A stretch of DNA of 64,000 nucleotides, from assembly GCA_027482245.1 (NCBI GenBank), contig JAIXWG010000034.1:62001-126000 (forward strand). Direction: 5' to 3'. Under the pieces are notes generated by a model. The model worked only from the letters and a program-made list of their open reading frames with translations. It ran no database searches and was not told the origin of the DNA. This DNA is from Acetobacteraceae bacterium. Its GTDB lineage: Bacteria > Pseudomonadota > Alphaproteobacteria > Acetobacterales > Acetobacteraceae. Of the stretch, positions 18,993 through 27,958 are shown piece after piece (the first letter of the stretch is position 1; every line of letters begins with the position of its first letter). The position numbers and the translations under genes are program-made.

Positions 18993-19778
18993 TCAATCCC
19001 CGGCCGTGGCCGGGGGGGGTGTTGCCTCGGGCGGCGCGCCCGGCGCGTCCCCCTGTCTTGGCCCCGCGGCGGCAACGCCCACGAGCCGTGCGGCTTCCGC
19101 CGCGATCCCGTCCGCCAGCTTTCCTGGCGCGATGACAACATGCACCGCCCGGTCCCGTCCGAACAGCGCCCCCAGCTCCGCCGCCGTCAGCGGCGCCACC
19201 GAGGCGACCCGCCGCAAGCCGACGAGCCGTTCCCGTTCCGCCAGGCTGCCGTCGGAAGCCTGGACCACCAGGCCGGCATTCCCGGCCTGCAACCATTCCC
19301 GCGCCGCCTGCCAGCCACTGACGGCCTGCCCGGCGCGACGGGCGAAGCCGATGAGGTCGCGGACGCGCCCCCGAAGGCCGTCCTCGATCCGCGCGCGAAG
19401 GTCAGGGGGCACGTGCACCGAGCCACGCGCGGCCTTGGCAAAGGCCCCACGGGTCGCGGCACGTTCTATCACATCGGCCTTCGCGCTCAACCACATTCCC
19501 CGGCCCGGCAGACGCCCGGCCAGATCGCATACCACCATCCGGTCCGGCGAGAGCACGAACCGCAGCATCGCTTCATTCGCCAGCCGCTCCCGCGTCACCA
19601 GGCAACGGCGCAGCGGGCCCTTCTCCGGCTCCTCCGCGTCATCCGCCAACTCGTCGCCAGGCGCGTCATCGCCTGGCACCGCCATCAGGGCCGCGGCCTC
19701 ATGCACCGGTGCCGGAACCCCGCCTTCGGTGGGGTGCAGCGGCGTGTCAGGCGTTGCGCTCGTCGCCCTGCTCCCCAT
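18993..19778 (-). CDS. ylxR: YlxR-type RNA-binding protein with L7Ae-like C-terminal domain
   Basis: A two-domain protein. The DUF448/YlxR domain carries PLRRCLVTRERLANEAMLRFV and LPGRGMWLSAKADVIERA. A C-terminal L7Ae/L30e-like domain follows (RVRDLIGFARRAGQAVSGW ... AVHVVIAPGK). Such fusions lie between nusA and infB in many alphaproteobacteria. The N-terminus is uncertain: the ATG at 19778 would overlap nusA by 32 nt but has AGGA 8 nt upstream; GTG 19706 and ATG 19685 are alternatives that remove a poorly conserved acidic leader. The role is presumably RNA or ribosome-assembly related. Confidence 0.85.
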   Translation of the reverse strand: MGSRATSATPDTPLHPTEGGVPAPVHEAAALMAVPGDDAPGDELADDAEEPEKGPLRRCLVTRERLANEAMLRFVLSPDRMVVCDLAGRLPGRGMWLSAKADVIERAATRGAFAKAARGSVHVPPDLRARIEDGLRGRVRDLIGFARRAGQAVSGWQAAREWLQAGNAGLVVQASDGSLAERERLVGLRRVASVAPLTAAELGALFGRDRAVHVVIAPGKLADGIAAEAARLVGVAAAGPRQGDAPGAPPEATPPPATAGD

Positions 19779-21411
19779 CCGCGGCTTCCTCGCCGGCACC
19801 CTCGTCACCGTCGGTTGCCTCACCGGCTTCCTCGCCGGCTTCGGCTTCCGCCCCCTCGGCTTCCATCTGGGCGGCCATGGCGCCGACCACATCCTCGTCG
19901 CCGAACCAGCCGGCGGACTGGCGCGCGGCCAGGATGACGGCGTTCGCCGTGTCCTCGTCCACCGCATCCGTGCCCAGGATCTCGATCAGCTCGTCGCCCG
20001 CCAGGTCGGCCAGGTCATCGAGGGACTTCACGCCCTTCTCGCCCAGCGCCACCAGCATGGCGGGGGAGAAGCCGCCGACCTCGGCGACCGCGTCCTCCAC
20101 CCCCATCTCGCGACGCTTCTCGTCCAGTTCAAGGTCGCGCTTGTCCAGGAAGGCCTGGGCGCGACGCTTCAACTCGGCCGCGACATTCTCGTCGAAGCCT
20201 TCAATCTCCGCGAGTTCCTCGTCATCGACGTTGATGATGTCCTCGATGGAGCCGAAGCCCTCGGTCACCAGCAGGCCGGCGATGACGTCGTCCACGTCCA
20301 GCCCTTCGACGAAGAGGCCGGAGCGCTTGCGGAAATCCTCCTGCCGGCGCTCGGATTCCTCGGCCTCCGTCAGGATGTCCACGTCGTAGCGCGTGAGCTG
20401 CGAGGCGAGGCGAACGTTCTGGCCGCGGCGGCCGATGGCGAGGCTGAGCTGGTCATCCGGCACCACCACCTCGACGCGCCGCGCATCGTCGTCCAGCACC
20501 ACCTTGGTGACCTCGGCGGGGGCGAGCGCGTTGACGATGAAGGTCGCCTGATCCTGCGACCAGGGGATGATGTCGATCTTCTCGCCCTGCAGTTCCTGCA
20601 CCACCGCCTGCACGCGGGACCCGCGCATGCCGACGCAGGCGCCGACGGGGTCGATGGAGCTGTCGCGGGAGATCACGGCCATCTTGGCGCGGGAGCCCGG
20701 GTCGCGCGCCACCGCCTTGATCTCGATGATGCCGTCATAGATTTCCGGCACTTCCTGCGCGAAGAGTTTTGCCAGAAAGCCCGGATGGGTGCGCGAGAGG
20801 AAGATCTGGGGCCCACGAGGCTCCTCGCGGACATCGTAGATGTAGGCCCGCACGCGGTCGCCGTTGCGGAAGGCTTCGCGAGGAATGGTCTCGTCGCGGC
20901 GCAGCAAGGCTTCCGCCCGGCCGAGATCGACCATCAGGTTCCCGTATTCGGTCCGCTTGACGACGCCGTTGATGATCTCGCCGACGCGGTCCTTGTACTC
21001 GTGATACTGCTTGCTGCGCTCGACCTCCCGCACGCGCTGCACGATGACCTGCTTGGCGGTCTGGGCGGCGATGCGGCCAAAATCGATCGGCGGCAGCGGA
21101 TCGACGATGAATTCGCCGATCTGGATGCCGGGTTTGATCTTCTGGGCGATGCGGAAGGAAAGCTGAGTCGCCTCGTTCTCCACCGGCTCCGCCTCGACCA
21201 CCTCGGTCCAGCGGGAGAGGCGGACCTCCCCGCTCTTGCGGTCGATGGTCGCGCGGATGTCCTTCTCATGCCCGTACTTGGCGCGGCCGGCCTTCTGGAT
21301 GGCCTGCTCCATCGCCTCGAGCACCTCGTCACGCTCGATCATCTTCTCCCGCGCGACCGCATCGGCCACCTGCAGGAGTTCCGGGCGCGCGATCGCGACA
21401 TCCATCGCCAT
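19747..21411 (-). CDS. nusA: Transcription termination/antitermination factor NusA
   Basis: A 554-aa RNA-polymerase-associated factor that controls pausing, termination and antitermination. Domains in order: an N-terminal RNAP-binding domain (from [23 protein letters not shown]), S1 (around residues 130-200), KH1 and KH2 ([39 protein letters not shown]), then two helix-hairpin acidic repeats ([13 protein letters not shown]...) and an acidic C-terminal tail. The ATG at 21411 follows rimP by 4 bp and has an AGGA 9 nt upstream; the ATG at 21405 is also possible. Confidence 0.97.
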   Translation of the reverse strand: MAMDVAIARPELLQVADAVAREKMIERDEVLEAMEQAIQKAGRAKYGHEKDIRATIDRKSGEVRLSRWTEVVEAEPVENEATQLSFRIAQKIKPGIQIGEFIVDPLPPIDFGRIAAQTAKQVIVQRVREVERSKQYHEYKDRVGEIINGVVKRTEYGNLMVDLGRAEALLRRDETIPREAFRNGDRVRAYIYDVREEPRGPQIFLSRTHPGFLAKLFAQEVPEIYDGIIEIKAVARDPGSRAKMAVISRDSSIDPVGACVGMRGSRVQAVVQELQGEKIDIIPWSQDQATFIVNALAPAEVTKVVLDDDARRVEVVVPDDQLSLAIGRRGQNVRLASQLTRYDVDILTEAEESERRQEDFRKRSGLFVEGLDVDDVIAGLLVTEGFGSIEDIINVDDEELAEIEGFDENVAAELKRRAQAFLDKRDLELDEKRREMGVEDAVAEVGGFSPAMLVALGEKGVKSLDDLADLAGDELIEILGTDAVDEDTANAVILAARQSAGWFGDEDVVGAMAAQMEAEGAEAEAGEEAGEATDGDEGAGEEAADGEQGDERNA

Positions 21412-21415
21412 GGCG

Positions 21416-22003
21416 TCAGTTCCTCTTGGGTTTGCGGCCGCGGGGGGGCGCCCCGGCAGCCTCGTCCTGGGCCTCCTCCGCGCCGGCGTCATCGGCCGGC
21501 ACGGCGGTGGCCGCGATCAGTTCATCGGTCAGCACCAGCTTGGCGCGGCGGATATTGCCGCGGGGCAGGTCGAGCTGCGTCCCATCCTCCAGCCGCAGCC
21601 GCGCCGTCTCCGCATCCGCGCCCAGCGCGATGCCGCGGAAGCGCTTCCGGCCGTCCTGTGGCACCACCAGCTCCACTGTCGCCAGGTGGCCGGCGAAGCG
21701 GTTCCAGTCCTTGGCGCGGGTCAGCGGGCGGTCGATGCCGGCGGAGGAAACCTCCAGCATCCATTCGCCCTTGATCGGGTCCTCGACGTCCAGCACGGCG
21801 CCGACGGAATGGCTGATGGTCTCACAATCCTCGACGCGGAAGGGGGCTTCGTCGGCGCGGTCGGCCATGATCTGGACCACCGGCCGTTCCTTGCCGCTGA
21901 CCTGCACCCGCACGAGTTCGTAGCCGAGCTGCCCCAGCGTCGGCAGGATCGCCGCGGCGATCCGGGCCTCCAGGCCCTCATGATGCGGAAGGTCTTCGTC
22001 CAT
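21416..22003 (-). CDS. rimP: Ribosome maturation factor RimP
   Basis: A 195-aa 30S assembly factor. The N-terminal part has [27 protein letters not shown] and [21 protein letters not shown]. The conserved ILEVSSAG-like block appears as [15 protein letters not shown], followed by the SH3-like C-terminal domain. The frame is open for 550 nt upstream, but homology starts at the ATG at 22003. It is the first gene of the operon leading to rpsO, just downstream of an intrinsic terminator. Confidence 0.95.
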   Translation of the reverse strand: MDEDLPHHEGLEARIAAAILPTLGQLGYELVRVQVSGKERPVVQIMADRADEAPFRVEDCETISHSVGAVLDVEDPIKGEWMLEVSSAGIDRPLTRAKDWNRFAGHLATVELVVPQDGRKRFRGIALGADAETARLRLEDGTQLDLPRGNIRRAKLVLTDELIAATAVPADDAGAEEAQDEAAGAPPRGRKPKRN

Positions 22004-22046
22004 TGCGCGTTCCAGGCCGACGCGCCCGGGGCCACAGGAAGCGGCC

Positions 22047-22077
22047 AACAAAAAAGGCGGCCCGTTTCGGGGCCACC
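22047..22077 (-). terminator. Intrinsic terminator upstream of rimP
   Basis: On the minus strand a GGTGGCCC / GGGCCGCC stem (one G-T pair, CGAAAC loop) is followed by TTTTTTG. It ends transcription of the upstream 22165-22650 gene. It also implies that the rimP operon either starts from a promoter very close to 22003-22050 or depends on read-through. Confidence 0.8.
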
Positions 22078-22164
22078 TCCCGGTCTCGTCGGAAAGCGAT
22101 CTCTCACCCGCCATATAGACCTGCATTCCGGGCCCCGCAAGCGCGACGGCGTTACGCCGCGCCC

Positions 22165-22650
22165 CTACTCCGCGCCCGGCGGCGTCGGAACCCGCGCCAG
22201 ATGCGTCACGCGGCGGCGGCCATGGGCGCGGGGCGACAGGGCCTCCCCATGCAGGCGGTTGTCGAAGACGCGGGCGCCGCCGCGGGCGACCTGCACCAGA
22301 CAGAAATGCCCGGTGACGCGGGCCAGCCACCAGCCCTCCGGCAGCCCGTCCCGCACCGCGCGGGTCAGCGTCTTGCGGCCCTCCACCGGCCGGGGCTCGG
22401 CGGGCACGCCGGCCAGGTCGAGCGCACCGACCAGGTCGCGCCACCAGGCCGTCACCACCTCCCGCCCCGGCGGGTAGCGGTCGGGCGAGACCTGGGCGAG
22501 CAGCGCGCAGGCGCTGGCATAGTCGAGGCCCGCGGCGGTCGCGACCGCGGTCGGGCCGCACCAGGGGGCGTAGCCGCCACGCTCGCCGGCGAAATCCTCC
22601 GGACGGCGCAGGCGGCGCGGGCGCAGGTCATTGGCGGGCAGCGGCAGCAT
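22165..22650 (-). CDS. Papain-like (C39-type) cysteine-peptidase-fold protein
   Basis: A 161-aa protein of uncertain function. It has the layout of a compact papain-like/C39-like fold: Cys in [14 protein letters not shown] (about residue 31), His in [10 protein letters not shown] (about residue 114) and Asn in VFDNRL about 14 residues later. These would form a Cys-His-Asn triad. There is no signal peptide. It is transcribed alone between trmB and rimP and is followed by an intrinsic terminator. Whether it is a real peptidase is inference from motif spacing. Confidence 0.5.
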   Translation of the reverse strand: MLPLPANDLRPRRLRRPEDFAGERGGYAPWCGPTAVATAAGLDYASACALLAQVSPDRYPPGREVVTAWWRDLVGALDLAGVPAEPRPVEGRKTLTRAVRDGLPEGWWLARVTGHFCLVQVARGGARVFDNRLHGEALSPRAHGRRRVTHLARVPTPPGAE

Positions 22651-22729
22651 GGCGTGGGGCCCCGAACGTCGAGGACCTCACGATAGCGTGAATTATACAA
22701 TCACACAATCGAGATCGACGGACAGGCGA

Positions 22730-23443
22730 TCAGGCCTTGCGGAAGATCCACCAGATGGGCTGCCGGCCTTCGCGCCGCGCCTTGGCCTCGTAGCGCGTGC
22801 CGGGCCAGCCCACGGGGCGCTCCGCCGCATGGCGCTCGGCCTGCACGAAGAGCGTCGTGGCCCCGAAAACCTCCTCCACCCAGGCCTGGTAGGTCGGGTC
22901 GTCGCTGGCGATGCGCCATTCGCCGCCGGGGCGCAGCGCGCGGGCGACCAGGGCCAGCAGCTCCGGGTGCACGAAGCGGCGCTTGGCGTGGCGCGACTTG
23001 GGCCAGGGGTCCGGGAACATCAGCATCAGCCGGTCGAGCGAGCCCTCCGGCAGCGCCTGCACCAGGTGCCGGGCATCGGTCGGCCAGAGGCGGAGGTTGG
23101 CGGGCAGCGCGCCCGTGCCCTCCTCGCCCTCTGCGACCAGCCGCGTCAGCAGGGAGCAGAGGCCGTTCTCGAACACCTCGGAGGCGATGTAGGCGACCTG
23201 CGGGTGCGCCGCGACCTGTTCCAGCGCGTGCTCGCCGCCGCCGAAGCCCACCTCCAGCCAGAGCTTCGCGCCCGGCATGCCGAAGGCGGCAAGCGGGTCC
23301 CGTGCCTGGTCGGCGGACAGCCGCAGCCGCGGCAGGGTCACGTCCAGCAGGCGCTGCTGGCGGGGCCGCAGCGGGTGGCCGCGGCGGCGGCCATAGAGAC
23401 GGTCGGGCACGCCCTCGGCAAGCGGCGGACGGTCGGCGGTCAT
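22730..23443 (-). CDS. trmB: tRNA (guanine-N7-)-methyltransferase TrmB
   Basis: A 237-aa SAM-dependent enzyme making m7G46 in tRNA. The SAM-binding motif is WLEVGFGGGEHALEQ, an acidic motif follows (VAYIASEVFENG), and the family signature LMLMFPDPWPKSRHAKRRFV is intact. The C-terminal region has GGEWRIASDDPTYQAWV. It sits directly downstream of metK but is separated from it by a strong terminator, so it likely has its own promoter within the 70-bp gap. Confidence 0.94.
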   Translation of the reverse strand: MTADRPPLAEGVPDRLYGRRRGHPLRPRQQRLLDVTLPRLRLSADQARDPLAAFGMPGAKLWLEVGFGGGEHALEQVAAHPQVAYIASEVFENGLCSLLTRLVAEGEEGTGALPANLRLWPTDARHLVQALPEGSLDRLMLMFPDPWPKSRHAKRRFVHPELLALVARALRPGGEWRIASDDPTYQAWVEEVFGATTLFVQAERHAAERPVGWPGTRYEAKARREGRQPIWWIFRKA

Positions 23444-23459
23444 CGGTCGTTCCTGAACG

Positions 23460-23494
23460 AAAAAGGGGGCGGCGGGCCTGCGCCCACCGCCCCC
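23460..23494 (-). terminator. Intrinsic terminator after metK
   Basis: On the minus strand a 13-bp stem (GGGGGCGGTGGGC with GCCCGCCGCCCCC, one G-T pair, 4-nt loop) is directly followed by TTTTT (23464-23460). It lies 20 bp after the metK stop and 17 bp before the trmB start. Confidence 0.93.
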
Positions 23495-23514
23495 AAGTCA
23501 CGCAAAGCCTGGAA

Positions 23515-24702
23515 TCAGCGGCCGAAGGCGCGACGGATCTCGTCGGCGAGGTCCGTCTTCTCCCAGGTGAAGGTGCCCTTCTCCGCATCCGGCGTGCGGC
23601 CGAAATGGCCATAGGCGGAGGTCGGCACGTAGATCGGGCGGTTCAGGTGCAGGTGCTCCCGGATCCCGCGCGGGGACAGGTTCACCATGCCGTCGATCAC
23701 CTTGGCCAGCTTCGCCTCGTCCACATCCTTGCCCGTGCCGTGCAGGTCGAAATAGACCGAGAGCGGCTTGGACACGCCGATGGCGTAGGAGACCTGGATG
23801 GTGCAGCGATCCGCGAGGCCGGAGGCCACGACGTTCTTCGCCACGTAGCGGGCGGCATAGGCGGCCGAGCGGTCCACCTTCGTCGGGTCCTTGCCCGAGA
23901 AGGCGCCGCCGCCATGCGGCGCCGCGCCGCCATAGGTGTCGACGATGATCTTGCGGCCCGTCAGGCCGCAGTCGCCGTCCGGCCCGCCGATGACGAAGGT
24001 GCCGGTCGGGTTCACGTAGAACTCGTTGTCCGGGCACATCCAGCCCTTGGGCAGGCTGCTCTCGACGATCGGGCGCAGGATGCGCTTGATCTCGGCCTGG
24101 TCCAGGTGCTCCTCGTGCTGCGTCGAGACGACGATGGAGGTGGCGCCCACCGGCTTGCCATCGACGTAGCGCAGCGTGACCTGGGACTTGGCGTCGGGCA
24201 GCAGGCCCTTCACCGCCACGTCGCCGGCGCGGCGCATCTCGCTCACGCGGCGCAGGATCAGGTGCGCGTAGTAGAGCGGCGCGGGCATCAGCTCCGGCGT
24301 CTCGCGGCAGGCATAGCCGAACATGATGCCCTGGTCGCCGGCGCCTTCATCCTTGTTGCCGGCGGCGTCCACGCCCTGCGCGATATGCGCGGACTGCGCA
24401 TGCAGGTGGCACTCGATCTGGGCGTTCTTCCAGTGGAAGCCGTCCTGCTCGTAGCCGATGTCATGGATGGCCATGCGGGCCAGGTGGATCAGCAGTTCCG
24501 GCGTCACGCTGCCGGGGCCGCGCGTCTCGCCCGCCAGGACCACCCGGTTGGTGGTGCACAGCGTCTCGCAGGCCACGCGGGAATAGGGGTCGGCCGAGAG
24601 GTAGGCGTCGAGCACGGTGTCCGAGATGCGGTCCGCCACCTTGTCCGGGTGGCCTTCGGAGACGCTTTCAGACGTGAAAAGGTATTCGCCCTTATCGCGC
24701 AT
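23515..24702 (-). CDS. metK: S-adenosylmethionine synthetase
   Basis: A 395-aa enzyme making SAM from methionine and ATP, the methyl donor for the window's several methyltransferases. Family motifs are [20 protein letters not shown] (ATP/methionine binding), the [12 protein letters not shown] hexapeptide-containing loop, [16 protein letters not shown] and [19 protein letters not shown] (P-loop-like). Length is normal. It is monocistronic: its own promoter (24783-24811) lies 81 bp upstream of the ATG and an intrinsic terminator follows. Confidence 0.98.
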   Translation of the reverse strand: MRDKGEYLFTSESVSEGHPDKVADRISDTVLDAYLSADPYSRVACETLCTTNRVVLAGETRGPGSVTPELLIHLARMAIHDIGYEQDGFHWKNAQIECHLHAQSAHIAQGVDAAGNKDEGAGDQGIMFGYACRETPELMPAPLYYAHLILRRVSEMRRAGDVAVKGLLPDAKSQVTLRYVDGKPVGATSIVVSTQHEEHLDQAEIKRILRPIVESSLPKGWMCPDNEFYVNPTGTFVIGGPDGDCGLTGRKIIVDTYGGAAPHGGGAFSGKDPTKVDRSAAYAARYVAKNVVASGLADRCTIQVSYAIGVSKPLSVYFDLHGTGKDVDEAKLAKVIDGMVNLSPRGIREHLHLNRPIYVPTSAYGHFGRTPDAEKGTFTWEKTDLADEIRRAFGR

Positions 24703-24782
24703 GGCTTGGTTCGGCCTCTTGTCGCGGGAGAGCCGGATCGCCCCGGCCTGGCAAGATTGGCCCGGCGGATCCGGGACGGGGG

Positions 24783-24811
24783 CGTATCGCAGTGCAAGAT
24801 GGCGGGGTCAA
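24783..24811 (-). promoter_or_regulatory. Sigma-70-type promoter and structured leader of metK
   Basis: On the minus strand TTGACC (24811-24806) and GATACG (24788-24783) are spaced by 17 nt. The transcript would have a leader of roughly 75 nt. In that leader a CCGGATC arm and a GATCCGG arm (about 24772 down to 24731) can pair around an inner GGCC/GGCC hairpin. No known SAM-riboswitch consensus was recognised. Confidence 0.65.
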
Positions 24812-24845
24812 GGCAGTTGGGCGCCCGCGGCGGGGTTCGATCGCG

Positions 24846-25463
24846 TCAGGGTTGTGGCCAGGGGTCGAGCAGCAGCCCCTCCAGATCCGGCACGGCGCCG
24901 GGGATGGCGAGCTCCACCGGCGGCCGGCCCCGGGGATCGGCATAGGCGCCAAGGGCGTGCCAATCGGCCAGGCTGCGGCGGTGGCCGGCATGGCGGACGG
25001 CGCCCGTGTTCATCGGCGTCAGCCGCGCGGCCGCGCCGTGGCGGTCCAGGAGCCCCGCCAGGTCGATCCGCAGCGCCACCTGCGGCCGGCCGGGGTCCGC
25101 GGCGCGCAGCCCTTCCGCCCGCCGCTGGTCCAGCCAGAAGAAGACATGGCTGTTGACGTGGCGGCGCCAGGCCGCCGGGCTGGTGCCGCTGCCGGCCAGC
25201 GCGCCGGCCAGCTTGCCGTCCGGCATCGCCTGCCGGCGCAGCTCCGCCGTCCCGTGGATGGGGTGGCGGAGCGTGGTGAAGCTCGCGCGGTTCTCCTCCA
25301 GCAGGCGCGTGGCCTCGGGGGGCTCGAACAGCGCGACCAGGGCCTCGGCGCTCAGCAGGCCGTGGCGGCGGATCAGGGGCAGGGCGGCCGGGCTCGTCAG
25401 GTGCCAGGCGACGCCGCCCGTGCGCGCGACCAGGGCCGCCGCGTCCCAGCCCCGCACCGTCAT
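24846..25463 (-). CDS. DUF7002-like protein of unknown function
   Basis: A 205-aa protein. It begins with a small domain carrying WHLTSPAALPLIRRHGLLSA, followed later by HVFFWLDQRR and a basic central region. The H-x-T-x6-I-x2-x-G-L pattern is what one sees at the start of ADP-ribosyltransferase-like proteins of the DarT/DUF4433 and DUF7002 kind. I cannot say whether it is an active transferase. It overlaps the dapB stop by 4 bp, so it is co-translated with that lysine-pathway gene. Its stop lies just beyond the metK promoter. Confidence 0.5.
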   Translation of the reverse strand: MTVRGWDAAALVARTGGVAWHLTSPAALPLIRRHGLLSAEALVALFEPPEATRLLEENRASFTTLRHPIHGTAELRRQAMPDGKLAGALAGSGTSPAAWRRHVNSHVFFWLDQRRAEGLRAADPGRPQVALRIDLAGLLDRHGAAARLTPMNTGAVRHAGHRRSLADWHALGAYADPRGRPPVELAIPGAVPDLEGLLLDPWPQP

Positions 25464-26233
25464 CGCATGCCGAGCACATCCATCATGGAATAGAGACCGG
25501 CCGGCTTGCCGTGCAGCCAGAGCGCCGCGCGGATCGCGCCCGTGGCGTAGGACCGCCGGTCGAAGCTGCGATGGGTGAGCGCGATCTGCTCCGTGCCCGA
25601 GGCGAAGAGCAGCGTGTGTTCCCCCACCACCTGGCCGCCGCGCAGCGCCGCGAAGCCGATCGGGCCGGTCTTCCGGGCGCCGGTATGGCCATCCCGGCCG
25701 GAGTCGATCCCCACCTCCTCCAGCGTCTTCCCCCGCCCCTTGGCGACGGCGCGGCCCATGGCGATGGCGGTGCCCGACGGCGCGTCCACCTTCTGGCGGT
25801 GGTGCATCTCCAGGATCTCGGCGTCGTACTGCTCGGGCGGCAGGGTGGCGCCCATGCGCTCCGCGATGGCCAGCACCAGGTTCACGCCGGTGGAGTAGTT
25901 GGCGGCGTAGCAGATCGGCGCCTGCTTCGCGGCGGCGGCGACGGCCGCTTCCTCCTCCAGCGTCAGGCCGGTGGTGCCGAGGACATAGGCCTTGCCCGAA
26001 GCGGCGGCCGCGGCGGCATGGCCGGCGGCGGCGGAGGCATGGGTGAAGTCGATGACGACGTCGCTGGCGGCGAACAGCGCCGCGGCATCGGGCAGCAGCG
26101 CGGCGGGCAGGCCGGCAGCCTCGGCGCCCGGCCGGTCGATGCCGCCGGCGAGCGTCGCGCCGGCCTGCACCGTTTCCTCCGCCAGCAGCCGCCCCATGCG
26201 GCCGGCGATGCCACAGATGCCGATGCGGACCAT
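25460..26233 (-). CDS. dapB: 4-hydroxy-tetrahydrodipicolinate reductase
   Basis: A 257-aa NAD(P)H-dependent enzyme of the diaminopimelate/lysine pathway. The N-terminal Rossmann motif is IGICGIAGRMGRLLAEE. The central DFTHASAAAGHAAAA and the catalytic/substrate segment EILEMHHRQKVDAPSGTAIAMG (the His-His and Lys of the E-x-H-H-x-x-K-x-D-x-P-S-G-T signature) are complete, and the C-terminal NAD region GEHTLLFASGTEQI is present. It is followed by the 4-bp-overlapping DUF7002-like gene and probably transcribed together with moeB and dsrE upstream. Confidence 0.97.
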   Translation of the reverse strand: MVRIGICGIAGRMGRLLAEETVQAGATLAGGIDRPGAEAAGLPAALLPDAAALFAASDVVIDFTHASAAAGHAAAAAASGKAYVLGTTGLTLEEEAAVAAAAKQAPICYAANYSTGVNLVLAIAERMGATLPPEQYDAEILEMHHRQKVDAPSGTAIAMGRAVAKGRGKTLEEVGIDSGRDGHTGARKTGPIGFAALRGGQVVGEHTLLFASGTEQIALTHRSFDRRSYATGAIRAALWLHGKPAGLYSMMDVLGMR

Positions 26234-26291
26234 GCGAACCCCCCGTTTCCCGATCGCACAGGCTTCGCCCGCGCCCCGCGAGGGGTCAAGG

Positions 26292-26666
26292 CTACAGGCT
26301 GACGATCTGCCCCGGCCCGACGGCGGCGAGGAAGGTGACCACCCCCGCCACCTCCACCCCCGGCGCGAGGGAGGCGGCCGCCAGCCCCTCCGCCTTCAGC
26401 CCGGCCTCGCAGGCGATCAGGCGGATGCCGAGGTCCCGGGCGGCCTCCATCAGGGGGGCGATGCCGGCGACCCCGCGGGATTCCAGCAGCGCCTCCCGCG
26501 CATCCTCCACCAGCGGCGCGGTCGCCAGGAACAGGCGGCAGCCGCCATTGGTGGCGAAGAGGGTGACATCCCGCCCCACCGCCGCCGCGCCCGTCGCCAG
26601 CACCAGGGCGTAATGCGCGGCCTCATGATCCCCCTGCCGCAGCAGGATGCCGAGGGGCGTGGTCAC
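26292..26666 (-). CDS. DsrE-family small protein
   Basis: A 124-aa DsrE/DsrF-like alpha/beta protein: LGILLRQGDHEAAHYALVLATGAAAVGRDVTLFATNGGCRLF at the start, LIACEAGL (with the Cys where sulfur carriers of this fold place theirs) and a hydrophobic end. DsrE-fold proteins handle persulfide sulfur or act as small redox carriers. The GTG start at 26666 overlaps the stop of the E1-like ThiF protein, so the two are co-translated. This suggests a sulfur-activation pair. Confidence 0.72.
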   Translation of the reverse strand: MTTPLGILLRQGDHEAAHYALVLATGAAAVGRDVTLFATNGGCRLFLATAPLVEDAREALLESRGVAGIAPLMEAARDLGIRLIACEAGLKAEGLAAASLAPGVEVAGVVTFLAAVGPGQIVSL

Positions 26667-27511
26667 ACTGCGCCCGCCGGGGCCCCGGCGATCGAGCAGG
26701 CCGGCGCCGCGACCTCTCCATGGGCCGAGAGGTCGTGGATGGTCGCCGCCTCCCCGCACAACGCGCAGGCGGGGTCGCGCTTCAGCTTCACCGTGCGGAA
26801 GCGCGCATCCAGCGCGTCCCACAGCAGCAGGCGGCCCGACAGGTCCTCCCCGATGCCCATGATCAGCTTGAGCGCCTCCGTCGCCTGCAGCGTGCCCATC
26901 ACGCCGGTGACGGCGCCGAGCACGCCGGCTTCCGAGCAGGTGGGCACCAGCCCCTCCGGCGGCGGCTCCGGGTGCAGGCAGCGGTGGCAGGGATGCGGGT
27001 GGCCGAGATGCGACTTGAAGACGGAGAGCTGCCCCTCGAACCGCAGCACCGCGGCCGAGACCAGCGGCCGGCCCAGCAGGTGGCAGGCATCGCCCAGCAG
27101 GAAGCGCGTGGCGAAATTGTCGGTGCCGTCGCAGACCAGGTCGTAGCGGGGGATGTTCTCCCACGCCCACGCGGCGTCGAGCCGCCTTGCGTGGATCTCC
27201 ACCTTCACTTCCGGGTTCAGCGCGCCGATCGTCTCCGCCGCGCTGTCCGCCTTGTTGCGGCCGATGCGGGCCGTGGCATGGGCAACCTGGCGCTGGAGGT
27301 TCGACAGCTCCAGCCGGTCGTCATCGATGATGCCGATCGTGCCGACGCCCGCCGCGGCCAGGTAGAGCGCCAGCGGCGAGCCGAGCCCGCCCGCGCCCAC
27401 CAGCAGCACCCGGGCCGATCGCAGGCGCGACTGGCCGATGGCGCCGACTTCCTCCAGCAGGATGTGCCGGGAGTAGCGGCGGAGCTCCGCATCCGTGAAG
27501 TCGAGGTCCAT
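26663..27511 (-). CDS. MoeB/ThiF-type adenylyltransferase (E1-like)
   Basis: A 282-aa HesA/MoeB/ThiF protein. It has RYSRHILLEEVGAIGQ, the ATP-binding VLLVGAGGLGSPLALYLAAAG, the DDD and NLQRQ motifs, the adenylation-site Asp in VCDGTDNFATRFLL, and two zinc-binding CxxC pairs (CHRCLHP and CALCGE). No C-terminal rhodanese domain. These enzymes adenylate the C-terminus of a ubiquitin-like sulfur carrier (MoaD or ThiS). No carrier gene is in the window. The ATG at 27511 (MDLDFTD) matches the family start. Confidence 0.9.
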   Translation of the reverse strand: MDLDFTDAELRRYSRHILLEEVGAIGQSRLRSARVLLVGAGGLGSPLALYLAAAGVGTIGIIDDDRLELSNLQRQVAHATARIGRNKADSAAETIGALNPEVKVEIHARRLDAAWAWENIPRYDLVCDGTDNFATRFLLGDACHLLGRPLVSAAVLRFEGQLSVFKSHLGHPHPCHRCLHPEPPPEGLVPTCSEAGVLGAVTGVMGTLQATEALKLIMGIGEDLSGRLLLWDALDARFRTVKLKRDPACALCGEAATIHDLSAHGEVAAPACSIAGAPAGAV

Positions 27512-27958
27512 GCAGGGGATATGGGCGCGCCCGGGGGGCCGGCGCAATACGGCCCGCGCCACCCGCGAGCCTAAAGCCCACTAACCCTTTTTAGCACCTT
27601 TAGCACCGATTCCGCGGCCCCCGGGCCGCGGCGGTGGTCGGCGAGGGGGAGGGGCGAAGACAGACCTCCGGCGCGTGATCCGCTGAACATAACGCGAACG
27701 GCAACGGAAGCGCCATCTTTTTCGTGACGGGTCGGGAACCCTTTCGAGGGTTGGCGCGCTGCGGCGCCTGGGTTATGCCCTCGCCCCCGCCTTCCGGCGG
27801 GTCGCCCCAGCCGCGCGCCAGAATGGCCCGCCGGGGCTCCGCGCCCCAGCGCGCGGGCGGGGCCCCTGGCCCCACAGGCACGGCCCCCTACGGGTTAACG
27901 CCACGGTAGCAACCCCGGCGCCACATGCGCCGGCGATCGCAGGAGGTGATGGCGAAGC
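27512..27958. other. 447-bp divergent intergenic region with repeats and hairpins
   Basis: No convincing gene. It separates the divergent moeB-like and SGNH genes. It contains a 9-bp direct repeat, TTTAGCACC twice in a row (27590-27607), next to a perfect CCGCGG-type hairpin (27612-27631; 8-bp stem, 4-nt loop), and GC-rich sequence beyond. The region near moeB (27575-27607) is unusually AT-rich for this genome and probably holds its promoter. Confidence 0.5.

Noticed and set aside
22681-22729. AT-rich stretch upstream of the papain-like gene considered as a small RNA or tRNA
   Set aside because: Too short, and no cloverleaf or terminator; more likely the promoter region of the minus-strand gene.
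24703-24782. Known SAM riboswitch class in the metK leader
   Set aside because: Hairpins are present but I could not match the conserved core of SAM-II, SAM/SAH or other classes; kept only as a low-confidence structured leader.
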